Positions 42,841 through 52,101 of a stretch of 64,000 nt of DNA are shown piece after piece; within the stretch, counting starts at the first letter, position 1, and the number at the start of each line of letters is the position of its first letter. The DNA is from GCA-2731375 sp964631725 (GTDB lineage Bacteria; Pseudomonadota; Alphaproteobacteria; GCA-2731375). A model generated the notes under the pieces. That model did no database searches. It worked only from the letters and a program-made list of their open reading frames with translations, and was not told where the DNA came from. The translations under genes were made by a program, and so were the position numbers. The DNA lies in assembly GCA_964631725.1 (NCBI GenBank), contig CAZVYX010000004.1:62001-126000 (forward strand). Direction: 5' to 3'.

Positions 42841-43760
42841 TGGAGACCCTGGCCGCCGTCCTGGTAACGATAATCGGCGCCGCCACGCCGCTGCTGTTCG
42901 CCGCCACTGGCGAATTGGTGGTGGAGAAATCCGGCGTTCTGAACCTTGGCGTCGAGGGCATGATGCTGCTGGGCGCGGTCGGCGCCTTCGCCGTCGCCCT
43001 GACCACCGACAGCGCCACCTTGGGCATTTTGGCGGGCGCCGCCGCCGGTGCCGCCCTGGCTCTGGTATTTGCCCTCCTGACCCTGACCCTGATGGCCAAC
43101 CAGGTCGCGTCCGGCCTGGCCCTGACGATATTTGGCGTCGGCGTCAGCGCCCTGATCGGACGTTCTTTTGTCGGTGTGCCGCTGGAGCGTCTGCCGCAAC
43201 TGGATCTGCCGGGCATTAGCGATCTGCCCCTGATCGGCCCACTGCTGTTCGGCCATGATGCCCTGGTCTATCTCTCGATTGCCGCCATCCCGGCGACGAT
43301 CTGGTTCCTGGAACGCAGCCGCGCCGGTCTGGTCCTGCGCTCCATCGGCGAAAACCATTCCGCCGCCCACGCCTTGGGCCATCCGGTGATCAAGGCGCGC
43401 TATCTGGCGGTAATGTTCGGCGGCGCCATGGCCGGCCTGGGCGGGGCTTATTTGTCTCTTGCCTACACACCCATGTGGGCCGAGAACATGACCGCCGGCC
43501 GTGGCTGGATCGCACTGGCGCTGGTGGTATTTTCCACCTGGCGGCCCGGGCGGCTACTGCTGGGCGCCTATCTGTTCGGCGGCATCACCGTGGCGCAATT
43601 GCACATCCAAGGCTTTGGCATCGATATCCCATCCCAGTTCCTCTCGATGCTGCCCTACCTGGCGACCATCGCTGTTCTGGTCGCGATCTCCGCCGACAAT
43701 GCGCGGGCCCGCCTGAACGCGCCCGGCAGTCTGGGAAGAATTTTTTACCCCGAAGCGTAA
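42840..43760 (+). CDS. ABC transporter permease (BmpC/YufQ-like)
   Basis: A 306-residue permease with about eight helices. LLFAATGELVVEKSGVLNLGVEGMMLLGAVGAFAVAL and LTLTLMANQVASGLALTIFGVGVSALIG match the second permease of BMP-type transporters. LGLAYTP-like SLAYTPMWAENMTAGRGWIALALVVFSTWRPGRLLLGAYLFGG is the conserved C-terminal part. Its start shares one base with the stop of the first permease. The binding-protein gene follows after 62 bases. Confidence 0.92.
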   Translation: METLAAVLVTIIGAATPLLFAATGELVVEKSGVLNLGVEGMMLLGAVGAFAVALTTDSATLGILAGAAAGAALALVFALLTLTLMANQVASGLALTIFGVGVSALIGRSFVGVPLERLPQLDLPGISDLPLIGPLLFGHDALVYLSIAAIPATIWFLERSRAGLVLRSIGENHSAAHALGHPVIKARYLAVMFGGAMAGLGGAYLSLAYTPMWAENMTAGRGWIALALVVFSTWRPGRLLLGAYLFGGITVAQLHIQGFGIDIPSQFLSMLPYLATIAVLVAISADNARARLNAPGSLGRIFYPEA

Positions 43761-43822
43761 AGTTGCTCGACGTAGCGATACTTTGTGCGGAAAATGCAGT
43801 TGGAAAAACAGGGAGACGAAAC

Positions 43823-44908
43823 GTGAAAACCTCAATCATCAAACGCACTGCAATCTGGCTGGGGGCCGCGGCCGTCTCCACCGCATTGACCGCATCCGCC
43901 TGGGCCGAGCCGCTGAAAATCGGCTTCGTCTATGTCGGCCCCGTCGGCGACCACGGTTGGACCTACCGCCATGACGAGGGCCGCAAGGCGATCGACAAGG
44001 CGTTTGGCGACAAAGTCAAGACCAGCCTGGTGGAAAGTGTCAAGGAAGGCGCCGACTCCGAGCGGGTGATCCGTCAGCTCGCCGCCTCCGGCCACAAGCT
44101 GATCTTCACCACCTCGTTTGGCTTCATGAACCCGACGCTGAAGGTCGCCAAGAGCTTCCCCGGCGTACGCTTCGAACATGCCACGGGCTACAAGCAATCG
44201 AAGAATGTCTCGACCTATGCCGCGCGTTTCTACGAGGGACGCCATATCGCCGGCCTGATCGCCGGCAAGATGACCAAATCCAACGTCATCGGCTATATCG
44301 GCTCCTTCCCCATTCCCGAAGTCGTACGCGGCATTAACGCCACTACCCTGGCCCTGCACAAGGTCAACCCGAAGGCCACGGTCAAGGTCGTCTGGGTCAA
44401 CACCTGGTACGATCCGGGCAAGGAAGGCGCCGCCGCGAAGGCCCTGATCGACCAGGGCGCCGATGTCATCATGCAGCATACCGACAGTCCCGCCGCCGTG
44501 CAGGCGGCCCAGGAACGCGGCGTCTGGGCCGTGGGCCAGGCCTCGGACATGACCCATTTTGGGCCCAAGTCCCACCTGACCGCCATCGTCGATGTCTGGG
44601 ACAACTATTACGTCTCGCGCGCCAAGGCGGTGATGGACGGCACCTGGAAATCCGGCGACACCTGGGACGGCCTGAAACAGGGCATGCTGCAAATGGCCCC
44701 CTATAATGCCGCGCTTCCCGCCGACGTCCTGGCCATGGCGAAAAAGGCCGAGGCGGACATTATTGCCGGAAAAGTGCACCCCTTCGCCGGTCCGATCAAG
44801 GATCAGGCAGGCAAGGAAAAGGTCCCCGCCGGCAAGAATCTCGATGACGGTTCCTTGCTGTCGATGAATTGGTACGTCCAGGGCGTCCAGGGCAAGTTGC
44901 CGAAATAA
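43823..44908 (+). CDS. BMP-family ABC transporter substrate-binding protein
   Basis: A 361-residue periplasmic protein. Residues 1-28 form a signal peptide (MKTSIIKRTAIWLGAAAVST...ASAWA), with no lipobox cysteine, so it is soluble rather than a lipoprotein. GFVYVGPVGDHGWTYRHDEGRKAIDKAFGDK, NTWYDPGKEGAAAKALIDQGADVIMQHTDSPAAVQAAQERGVWAVGQASDM and the C-terminal region are characteristic of BmpA/PnrA proteins, which bind purine nucleosides. GTG is the likely start, with GGGAGACGAAAC before it. With gpt at the head of the cluster, purine or purine nucleoside import is the best guess. Confidence 0.92.
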   Translation: MKTSIIKRTAIWLGAAAVSTALTASAWAEPLKIGFVYVGPVGDHGWTYRHDEGRKAIDKAFGDKVKTSLVESVKEGADSERVIRQLAASGHKLIFTTSFGFMNPTLKVAKSFPGVRFEHATGYKQSKNVSTYAARFYEGRHIAGLIAGKMTKSNVIGYIGSFPIPEVVRGINATTLALHKVNPKATVKVVWVNTWYDPGKEGAAAKALIDQGADVIMQHTDSPAAVQAAQERGVWAVGQASDMTHFGPKSHLTAIVDVWDNYYVSRAKAVMDGTWKSGDTWDGLKQGMLQMAPYNAALPADVLAMAKKAEADIIAGKVHPFAGPIKDQAGKEKVPAGKNLDDGSLLSMNWYVQGVQGKLPK

Positions 44909-44926
44909 TTGGCTAATTCGGGCTAC

Positions 44927-44961
44927 GCCCTTCCCCCGGCGCGACTTCCCGGGGGGAGGGC
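44927..44961 (+). terminator. Strong GC hairpin after the BMP transporter operon
   Basis: GCCCTTCCCCCGG (44927-44939) pairs with CCGGGGGGAGGGC (44949-44961), 13 base pairs including one G-U, around a 9-base loop, just after the binding-protein stop. It probably ends the gpt-ABC operon transcript. A run of T is short (TT), so it is inferred from structure and position. Confidence 0.7.
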
Positions 44962-45023
44962 TTCCCAGTCAGACAAACAAGCGTTAGATTTCCCTCCAAC
45001 ATGTAACTGGGAGGAAATCGATC

Positions 45024-45941
45024 ATGGGCGTTCTCGACGGCAAGGTAATACTGGTCACCGGTGGTGGCCGCGGCATTGGCAAGGAAACCGCCAAATTGGC
45101 CGCGCGCGAAGGCGCCAAGGTGGTGGTCAACGACCTGGGCGGCTCAACCTCCGGCGATGACGACGGTGATGCGGGCCCGGCCCAGGAGGTTGCCAACGAG
45201 ATCAAGGCCGAAGGCGGCGAAGCCGTGGCCAATTCCGACAGCGTTGCCCTGATGTCCGGCGCCAAGGCCATGTTCGAACAGGCCATGGATACCTATGGCG
45301 GCCTGCATGGCGTGATCGCGCCGGCCGGCATCCTGCGCGATACCATGTTCCACAAGATGTCGGAAGAAGACTGGGACGCGGTAATCAACGTGCATCTGAA
45401 GGGCTCGTTCAACGTCACCCGCGCCACCATCAATCATTTCCGCGACCAGGAAGACGGGGCCTACGTCCTGTTCACCTCGACCTCCGGTCTGATCGGCAAT
45501 ATCGGCCAGACCAACTATGCCGCCGCCAAGATGGGCATCGTTGGCTTGAGCCGCGTCATCGCCATGGAGAACGAGCGTAAGAACGTGCGTTCCAACATCC
45601 TCTCGCCGTCCGCCTGGACCCGCATGATCGGCACCATCCCGATCAAGGACGAGGCCACCGCCAAACGCATGGAGCTGACCAAGGCGCGCATGCGGCCCGA
45701 TCAAATCGCCCCCCTCGGCGTGGCCCTGGTTGCCGATGACGCCAAGGATCTGTCAGGGCAGATTTTTTCAATCCGCGGCAACGAGGTCTATATCTGGAAC
45801 CAGCCCCGCCCCATTCGCGGCATTGCCAACACGGAAGGCTGGACCCCCTCGGCGATGTTGGCGAACGCTTTCCCGGCCTTCCGGGCCAATCTGACGGATC
45901 TGGGCAACGCGCGAACGGTGTTCACGTCCGACCCGCTGTAA
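45024..45941 (+). CDS. SDR-family 3-hydroxyacyl-CoA dehydrogenase, MFE-2-like
   Basis: A 305-residue short-chain dehydrogenase. VTGGGRGIGKETAKLAAREGAKVVVNDLGGS (NAD-binding, about 9-39) and the catalytic YxxxK in TNYAAAKMGIVGLS (near 170) are intact. The distinctive GSTSGDDDGDAGPAQEVANEIKAEGGEAVANSDSV insert and QPRPIRGIANTEGWTPSAMLAN C-terminus match the (3R)-hydroxyacyl-CoA dehydrogenase part of peroxisomal MFE-2. TGGGAGGAAATCG lies upstream. The next gene is a MaoC hydratase, which corresponds to the other half of MFE-2, so the two probably form a split enzyme. It heads the plus-strand catabolic run. Confidence 0.9.
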   Translation: MGVLDGKVILVTGGGRGIGKETAKLAAREGAKVVVNDLGGSTSGDDDGDAGPAQEVANEIKAEGGEAVANSDSVALMSGAKAMFEQAMDTYGGLHGVIAPAGILRDTMFHKMSEEDWDAVINVHLKGSFNVTRATINHFRDQEDGAYVLFTSTSGLIGNIGQTNYAAAKMGIVGLSRVIAMENERKNVRSNILSPSAWTRMIGTIPIKDEATAKRMELTKARMRPDQIAPLGVALVADDAKDLSGQIFSIRGNEVYIWNQPRPIRGIANTEGWTPSAMLANAFPAFRANLTDLGNARTVFTSDPL

Positions 45942-45981
45942 ACCGCGCGGTATTATTGACTGAGTTGAGGAGTGTCTGGCC

Positions 45982-46836
45982 ATGGCCATGAACTACGACC
46001 ATTTGATGTCCCTTCGGGAGGAGGGACAGGAATTTTCCTACGGCGATAGGGAGACCATGCTGTACGCCCTGGGCGTCGGTTTCGGACGGGACGCCTTGGA
46101 CGAGAATGAACTGGACTTCGTCTTTGAGCGCGGCGAGTTGAAAACCGTGCCCTCGATGGCCGTGGTTCTGACGCGGGGTAATCTGAACTCCCAATTCGGA
46201 TGGGATTACACCAAGGTCCTGCATGGTGAGCAACGCCTGGAACTTTACCGTCCCCTGCCGCCCGAAGGCGAATTGATCGCCGATACCAGGGTAGCGGAGG
46301 CCTATGACAAGGGCGAGGGCAAGGGTGCCCTGGTCTGCGTCGAGACCGATGTGCGCCTGAAATCCGACGGCCAGCCCCTGTTCAAGGTCGGCAACACGAT
46401 CTTCGCGCGTGGCGATGGCGGCTTTGGTGGGCCCAGCGGTTCCGGGCCCGAGCCGCATCCGACGCCGGAACGCGCGCCGGATCAGAGCTGCGAATTGGAG
46501 ACCCGACCCGATCAGGCATTGTTGTACCGCCTGAACGGCGACCGTAATCCCCTGCACGCCGATCCGACATTGGCCAAGAGCGTCGGCTTCCCAGTACCCA
46601 TCCTGCATGGCCTGTGCACCTATGGCACCGCCTGCCGGGCAATTTTGACAACGATCTGCGACTACGACCACACCATGATCCGGGGTTTCGATCTGCGATT
46701 TTCGGCACCCGTCTATCCTGGCGAAACCATCATCACCGACATGTGGCGGGACGGTGACATCGTCTCGTTCCAATGCCGCCTGAAAGAGCGCGACCTGGTC
46801 GTGGTCAAGAACGGCAAATGCACTTTGGCATCTTGA
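45982..46836 (+). CDS. MaoC-like (R)-specific enoyl-CoA hydratase, double hot-dog
   Basis: A 284-residue protein with two hot-dog folds, the layout of the hydratase-2 domain of MFE-2. The hydratase motif is YRLNGDRNPLHADPTLAKSVGFPVPILHGLCTYG (about residues 180-213) with the catalytic D and H. YDHLMSLREEGQEFSYGDRETMLYALGVGFGRD at the start is also typical. It hydrates trans-2-enoyl-CoA to (3R)-hydroxyacyl-CoA, which the SDR encoded upstream would oxidise. Gap to the SDR is 40 bases. Confidence 0.92.
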   Translation: MAMNYDHLMSLREEGQEFSYGDRETMLYALGVGFGRDALDENELDFVFERGELKTVPSMAVVLTRGNLNSQFGWDYTKVLHGEQRLELYRPLPPEGELIADTRVAEAYDKGEGKGALVCVETDVRLKSDGQPLFKVGNTIFARGDGGFGGPSGSGPEPHPTPERAPDQSCELETRPDQALLYRLNGDRNPLHADPTLAKSVGFPVPILHGLCTYGTACRAILTTICDYDHTMIRGFDLRFSAPVYPGETIITDMWRDGDIVSFQCRLKERDLVVVKNGKCTLAS

Positions 46837-46861
46837 AGACAAAATTGAAGGACATTTAGAC

Positions 46862-47665
46862 ATGACGAAAATCGGCGAATTCGACGACATCGAGGTAACC
46901 CTGGACGGCAATGTTGCCTTGATCGAAATCCAGCGTCCGCCCCACAACTTTTTCGACCACGCCCTGATCAGCCAACTGGCCGATGCCTGCGAGACCTTGG
47001 GCGACACCGTGGAATGCCGCGCCATCGTGCTGGCCGCGCAGGGCAAGTCTTTTTGCGCCGGCGCCAATTTCGGCGATGGCTCGGGCGATAAGATCCTCGA
47101 AAACAAGGCGGCCCAACCGCAAAAGCCCGAGACCCATTTGTACGTCGAAGCGGTCCGTCTGTTCGCCACGCCGAAGCCCATCGTCGGCGCCATTCAGGGC
47201 GCGGCCATCGGCGGCGGTCTGGGTCTGGCCCTGGTGCCTGATTTCCGCGTGACCTGCCCCGAAGGCCGGTTCAGCGCCAATTTCACTCGTCTGGGTTTCC
47301 ACCCCGGCTTTGGCCTGACCCACACCCTGCCGGCCCTGGTCGGCCAGCAGAACGCGGCCCTGATGATGTACACCGGCCGCCGCATCAAGGGCGATGAAGC
47401 GGTGGATATGGGCCTGGCCGATATCCTGGTGCCGCTGGATCAGGTACGCAGCGAGGCCATGGACCTGGCCGAGGAAATCGCCATCTCCTCCCCCCTGGGT
47501 GTGGTCGAGACCCGGGCCACCTTGCGCGCCGGTCTGGCTGACCGGGTGAAGGCGGCCACGGATCACGAGTTGGATATCCAGAACCAGCTGAAAGAGACTG
47601 CCGACTTCAAGGAAGGCATCGCGGCCACCTCCGAACGCCGTCTGCCGAACTTCCAGGGCCGGTAG
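46862..47665 (+). CDS. Enoyl-CoA hydratase/isomerase (crotonase) family
   Basis: A 267-residue crotonase-fold protein. GKSFCAGANFGDGSGDK (residues about 60-76) forms the oxyanion hole, and AIQGAAIGGGLGLALVPDFRVTCPEGRFSANFTRLGFHPGFGLTHTLPALVG holds the second part. The canonical hydratase glutamates are not clearly at standard positions, so it may instead be an isomerase or another crotonase activity. It is 25 bases after the MaoC gene and in the same run. Confidence 0.9.
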   Translation: MTKIGEFDDIEVTLDGNVALIEIQRPPHNFFDHALISQLADACETLGDTVECRAIVLAAQGKSFCAGANFGDGSGDKILENKAAQPQKPETHLYVEAVRLFATPKPIVGAIQGAAIGGGLGLALVPDFRVTCPEGRFSANFTRLGFHPGFGLTHTLPALVGQQNAALMMYTGRRIKGDEAVDMGLADILVPLDQVRSEAMDLAEEIAISSPLGVVETRATLRAGLADRVKAATDHELDIQNQLKETADFKEGIAATSERRLPNFQGR

Positions 47666-47689
47666 AAGAGTTCAAGGAGAGGTAAGGCG

Positions 47690-48757
47690 ATGGACGAAGC
47701 CCAAACCCTGGTCGCCGATGCGGCGAGCCGGATTTTTCGCGACCTTGGCGACCCGCAGACCATCAACGCCGCCGGCGATGATAGTTGGCGGGAACCGCTC
47801 TGGTCGGCCCTCGAGGAAGCGGGCCTGACTACCGCCTGGGTCACGGACGAGTTGGGTGGTGCGGGGGCCGGCATCGGCTCCGGCTTCGCCGTGCTGCGGG
47901 TGGCGGGGGAATATGCCGCCGCCCTGCCCCTGGCCGAAACCTTGATCGCCGGCTGGCTATTGGAGATGGGCGGCATCATGCTGCCCGGTGGCGCCATGTC
48001 GGTAGCACCGGCCAGGAGCGGCGATAAGCTGGCCCTGGCGGCCGATGGCACCTTGTCGGGGACGGCCCGCGCCGTGCCTTTCGCGGCCGAGGTCGAGCAC
48101 CTGGCGGTTTTGGCCGACAGCGCCGATGGCCCCGCCGTGGCCTTGGTCAGTATCGCCGACTGCAAGTGCCAGGATGGTCAAAACATGGCCGCCGAAGCGC
48201 GCAACAATGTCGATTTCGACGGTGTCACGCCGCTGCAAACGGCGCCGTTGCGCGATGGCATCGATGCCCAGGCCCTGTCCCTGATGGGCGCGGCGGCGCG
48301 CTCCATGCAGATGGCCGGCGCGCTTCAGAGCATTCTGGAAATCGCCGTGCAATACGCCGAGGAGCGGGTCGCATTCGGCCGGCCCATCGGCAAGTTTCAG
48401 GCGGTGCAGCACAACCTGGCCCGCCTGGGCGAGGAAGCCGCCGCCGCCATCGCGATAGCCGCCTCGACCGCCTACACCGTCGAACATCTGGAAGACTGGT
48501 CAAGCGCCGGCGTTTTCCTGGAAATCGCCTCGGCCAAGATCCGGGTCGGGGAAGCCGCCGGCGAAGGTGCGGCCATCGGCCATCAGGCTTTTGGCGCCAT
48601 CGGTTTCACCAAGGAGCATATCTTGCACCGCTTTGTGCAGCGCCTGTGGTCGTGGCGGGATGATTTCGACAACGAAGCCATCTGGGCCGCTGAACTTGGC
48701 CGCCGGGTCGGCGCGATGGGCAGCGAAGGTCTTTGGCATAGCCTGACCGCCGCATAA
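47690..48757 (+). CDS. Acyl-CoA dehydrogenase family protein (first of a pair)
   Basis: A 355-residue protein with the acyl-CoA dehydrogenase fold, somewhat short. DEAQTLVADAASRIFRDLG opens the helical N-terminus, LTTAWVTDELGGAGAGIGSGFAVLRVAGEYAAALPLAETLIAGWLL is the middle, and QYAEERVAFGRPIGKFQAVQHNLARLGEEAAAAIAIAASTAYTVEHLEDW carries the FAD-contacting region (about residues 220-270). It is 35 bases before a second dehydrogenase of different subfamily. In steroid-degrading bacteria such adjacent pairs form obligate heterotetramers. I could not place the catalytic glutamate with confidence. Confidence 0.88.
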   Translation: MDEAQTLVADAASRIFRDLGDPQTINAAGDDSWREPLWSALEEAGLTTAWVTDELGGAGAGIGSGFAVLRVAGEYAAALPLAETLIAGWLLEMGGIMLPGGAMSVAPARSGDKLALAADGTLSGTARAVPFAAEVEHLAVLADSADGPAVALVSIADCKCQDGQNMAAEARNNVDFDGVTPLQTAPLRDGIDAQALSLMGAAARSMQMAGALQSILEIAVQYAEERVAFGRPIGKFQAVQHNLARLGEEAAAAIAIAASTAYTVEHLEDWSSAGVFLEIASAKIRVGEAAGEGAAIGHQAFGAIGFTKEHILHRFVQRLWSWRDDFDNEAIWAAELGRRVGAMGSEGLWHSLTAA

Positions 48758-48792
48758 CCGCGAATTAGAGAAAGACGAAGGTCTAGAACAAG

Positions 48793-49944
48793 ATGTCTGT
48801 TGCCATACAATTCGATCCCATCCGTCTGCCGCCAGAGGCCGAGGCCCTGCGCGTGGAAGTGCGTCAGTTTCTGAAGGACGAAATCGCCGCCGGTACCTTC
48901 AGTGGCCGGGGCGACCGCCGCCCCAACCCGGAGTTCAGCCGCAAGGTTGGCGAAAAGGGCTGGATCGGTATCACCTGGCCAAAGAAATACGGTGGCCAGG
49001 AGCGTAGCTTCCTGGAACGCTATGTCATCAACGAGGAATTTCTGATCGCCGGCGCCCCGACGCGGAAGCATTTCACCGCCGATCGGCAAAGCGGCCCGGT
49101 GTTGATGAAATACGCCTCCGAGGAAATCAAGCAGGATATCCTGCCCCGCATCACACGCGGCGAAGTATCATTCTGCATCGGCATGAGCGAGCCGGATTCG
49201 GGCTCCGATCTGTTTGCCGCCAAGACCAAGGCGGAGCGTACCGACGATGGCTGGCTGATCAACGGGCGCAAGCTGTGGACCTCATTGGCGCACGAGTCCG
49301 ATTATATGATCGGCCTGTTCCGCACCTCTGCCCCGACCCAGGAGAACCGGCGCCACGGCCTATCGCAATTCCTCGTCGATATGAAGCTGCCGGGCATAAC
49401 CACCCAGCCGGTCCTGCATCCCAACGGCAATCACGAGTTCAACGAAGTGACTTTTGACAATGCCCTGTTGCCCCACGACTATCTGATGGGTGAGGTGGAC
49501 ATGGCCTGGAAACAGGCAACATCGGAATTGGCCTACGAACGCAGCGGTTCGGAGCGCTTCCTGGAAACCTGCGAGGTGCTGTTCGAACTGGTCGATCTGA
49601 TCGGCGAAAACCCCGATGTGCGCGAGGCCGAGGGCCTGGGCCGTCTGGTGGCCCAGCTCCACACTTTGCGGCGCATGTCGATCTCCGTCGCCGGCATGCT
49701 GCACGCGGGCAAGGAACCGGTGCTGGAAGCATCCGTGGTGAAAGATCTTGGCACGGTCTGGGAACAGGCCTTGCCGGCGGTGGCCCGTGACCTTGCAGCC
49801 TTCATCGACCGAGACCCCGGGAACCGCGTGCGGTTCGAGGAAGTCCTGGCCCACGGCATCACCATCGCGCCCAAGCTGACCATCCAGGGCGGCACCACCG
49901 AGGTGCTGCGCGGCATCGTCGCCCGTGGCCTCGGCCTGCGGTAG
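48793..49944 (+). CDS. Acyl-CoA dehydrogenase family protein (second of a pair)
   Basis: A 383-residue acyl-CoA dehydrogenase. WIGITWPKKYGGQERSFLERYVINEEFLIAGAP, SFCIGMSEPDSGSDLFAAKTKAERTDDGWLINGRKLWTSLAHESDYMIGLFRT (FAD- and CoA-contacting, near residues 130-180) and LAHGITIAPKLTIQGGTTEVLRGIVARGLGLR at the C-terminus are diagnostic. It probably works with the preceding dehydrogenase as a heteromer and passes electrons to electron-transfer flavoprotein. Substrate unknown; branched or cyclic acyl-CoA is suggested by the pair arrangement. Confidence 0.92.
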   Translation: MSVAIQFDPIRLPPEAEALRVEVRQFLKDEIAAGTFSGRGDRRPNPEFSRKVGEKGWIGITWPKKYGGQERSFLERYVINEEFLIAGAPTRKHFTADRQSGPVLMKYASEEIKQDILPRITRGEVSFCIGMSEPDSGSDLFAAKTKAERTDDGWLINGRKLWTSLAHESDYMIGLFRTSAPTQENRRHGLSQFLVDMKLPGITTQPVLHPNGNHEFNEVTFDNALLPHDYLMGEVDMAWKQATSELAYERSGSERFLETCEVLFELVDLIGENPDVREAEGLGRLVAQLHTLRRMSISVAGMLHAGKEPVLEASVVKDLGTVWEQALPAVARDLAAFIDRDPGNRVRFEEVLAHGITIAPKLTIQGGTTEVLRGIVARGLGLR

Positions 49945-49971
49945 ATTTCATCACGCTGGGAATTTTTGTAT

Positions 49972-52101
49972 ATGGCTGATCTGTCCGCCCTGTTGTGGCC
50001 GAACGCCGTTGCCATCGTTGGTGCCTCGGCGGAATCCACGACCCTTCGCGGCCGCATCATGGAAGTGATGCTAAGCCATGACTTCAAGGGCCCCGTCTAC
50101 CCCGTCTCCCGCAGCCATGAAGAAATCCAGGGCCGGCGCTGCTATCCCTCCATCGACAAGGTCCCGGAACGGGTCGACCTGGCAATCCTGATCATACCGG
50201 CGCAGTTCGTCCCCGACACCCTGGCCGCCTGTGGCGAATCCGGCGTGCGGGCGGCACAAATCCTGACCTCCGGCTTCGCCGAAGAATCCGGCGAGGCCGG
50301 CACCGCCCTGCAGGATGAAATCCGCGCCGTTGCCAAACGCTATGACATGGCGGTGCTGGGTCCGAACTCCATCGGTTTCGCCAATACAACGAACGCCCTG
50401 TGCCCCACCTTCAGCCCGGCGGTGGACAAGATCGAACTGCCCCTGCTGCCGCCCTGGAGCCAGGACGGGCACATCACCGTGGTGGCGCAAAGCGGCGGCA
50501 TCGGTTTTGCCTTCTACGATCATGGCCGGCCCAAGCAACTGCCCTTCAATTACATCATGACCACCGGCAACGAGGCCTGCCTGGAAGCGCTGGATGTGGT
50601 CGACCATTTGCTGGACGAGGGCAAGACGGATGTCTTCATCCTGTTCATGGAGGGCGTGAAGAACGGCGCCCGGCTGGTCCCCGTGGCGGAAAAGGCTCTT
50701 AAAGCCGGCAAGCCGATTATCCTGACCAAGATCGGCAGTTCAGAAGCCGGCGTTCGCGCCGCCGCCTCGCACACCGCCTCCCTGGCCGGATCGTACCAGG
50801 CCTATCAGGCTATTTTTCAACGCTATGGCATTATCGAAGCCGACAATATTGAAGAGATGGTCGATATCGCCGCCGGTTTTTCCCATCACGGGCGCAACCT
50901 GCCCAAGGGCAAGCGCGTGGGGATCTGCACCGCTTCGGGCGGCGGCGGCGGCTGGATGGCCGATATGTGCGTCGCCGCCGGCCTGGAGATTCCGGAGCTG
51001 GACCCTGATACCCGCGCCACTATTGACGCCTATCTGCCGGCCTATGGCACCTCGCAAAACCCCATTGACGCCACGGCCCAGGCGGTTCGGACCTTGGGCT
51101 ATGCGGGACTGGCACGGATGGCGGCGCAGTCGGATGTGCTGGACGGTATCATTTCGGTCGCCTCGTGCCGCAATCCAACGATCCTGGAGCGCGAGCGGGA
51201 AACCATGATCGAACTGACCCGGGATATCGACAAGCCGATGCTGTTCTGCTCCTACACCCAGCCGCATCAGGTATCGGCGGAAATCCTGGGCCGGGCCGGC
51301 ATTCCCCTGTACGGCAACATGGCCAATTGCGCCCGCGCCATGGCCGAAATGGCGGACTATCGCCAACTGCGCGAACGCTTCCTCTCGGCACCGGATATAC
51401 CGCTCACCGACAGCGCCAGCCGCGATCAAGTCGCCGCACAACTGGCCGCCGCCGGTCCGGTATTGTGCGAGTATGAAGTCAAACCGCTATTGGCCGCTTA
51501 TGGTATTCCGACCGGCGACGAGGCCCTTGCAACCAGCGCCGACGAGGCGGTCGCCCTGGCCGGTAAGATCGATGGCGCGGTTGTCTTGAAAATCCAATCG
51601 CCGGATATTTTGCACAAAACCGAAGCCGGCGGCCTGGCGCTCGGTCTCCATGGCGAAGCGGACATCCGCGCCGGCTATGTCAAGGTCATGGCAGCGGCGA
51701 CCGATCAGACCGCCGGCGTCCTGGTGCAGGCCATGGCGCCCAGGGGGCATGAGATGATCGTCGGCATCAATCACGATCCCACGTTCGGGCCCATGTTGAT
51801 GCTCGGTTTCGGCGGCATCTATGTCGAGGTTAATCCGGACGTGGCGCTGGCCCCCGCACCCATGGACAGGAACGCGGCGGAAGACCTATTGAACCGCTTG
51901 CGGGGCCGAAAGCTGCTGGACGGCGTGCGCGGCGAGGCGGCGGCGGATATTGACGCTTTGCTGGACATGGTTGTTAAACTGTCATGTTTCGCGGCGGATC
52001 ATGGCGATGTCATTGGCGAATTGGACCTGAACCCCGTGCTGGTTCATGCCGAGGGCCAGGGCGTAAGTGTGGTCGATGCATTGGTGGTAAAGCGAACATG
52101 A
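49972..52101 (+). CDS. ADP-forming acyl-CoA synthetase (acetate-CoA ligase family)
   Basis: A 709-residue fusion. An N-terminal CoA-binding Rossmann domain (LLWPNAVAIVGASAESTTLRGRIMEVMLSHDFKGPVYPVSRS) is followed by succinyl-CoA-ligase-like domains, with the phosphohistidine in AAASHTASLAGSYQAYQAIFQRYGI near residue 265, and a C-terminal ATP-grasp domain (VLKIQSPDILHKTEAGGLALGLHGEADI). It makes an acyl-CoA from a free acid, ATP and CoA, releasing ADP and phosphate, so it could activate the substrate of this pathway. Its stop overlaps the next start (ATGA). Confidence 0.92.
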   Translation: MADLSALLWPNAVAIVGASAESTTLRGRIMEVMLSHDFKGPVYPVSRSHEEIQGRRCYPSIDKVPERVDLAILIIPAQFVPDTLAACGESGVRAAQILTSGFAEESGEAGTALQDEIRAVAKRYDMAVLGPNSIGFANTTNALCPTFSPAVDKIELPLLPPWSQDGHITVVAQSGGIGFAFYDHGRPKQLPFNYIMTTGNEACLEALDVVDHLLDEGKTDVFILFMEGVKNGARLVPVAEKALKAGKPIILTKIGSSEAGVRAAASHTASLAGSYQAYQAIFQRYGIIEADNIEEMVDIAAGFSHHGRNLPKGKRVGICTASGGGGGWMADMCVAAGLEIPELDPDTRATIDAYLPAYGTSQNPIDATAQAVRTLGYAGLARMAAQSDVLDGIISVASCRNPTILERERETMIELTRDIDKPMLFCSYTQPHQVSAEILGRAGIPLYGNMANCARAMAEMADYRQLRERFLSAPDIPLTDSASRDQVAAQLAAAGPVLCEYEVKPLLAAYGIPTGDEALATSADEAVALAGKIDGAVVLKIQSPDILHKTEAGGLALGLHGEADIRAGYVKVMAAATDQTAGVLVQAMAPRGHEMIVGINHDPTFGPMLMLGFGGIYVEVNPDVALAPAPMDRNAAEDLLNRLRGRKLLDGVRGEAAADIDALLDMVVKLSCFAADHGDVIGELDLNPVLVHAEGQGVSVVDALVVKRT

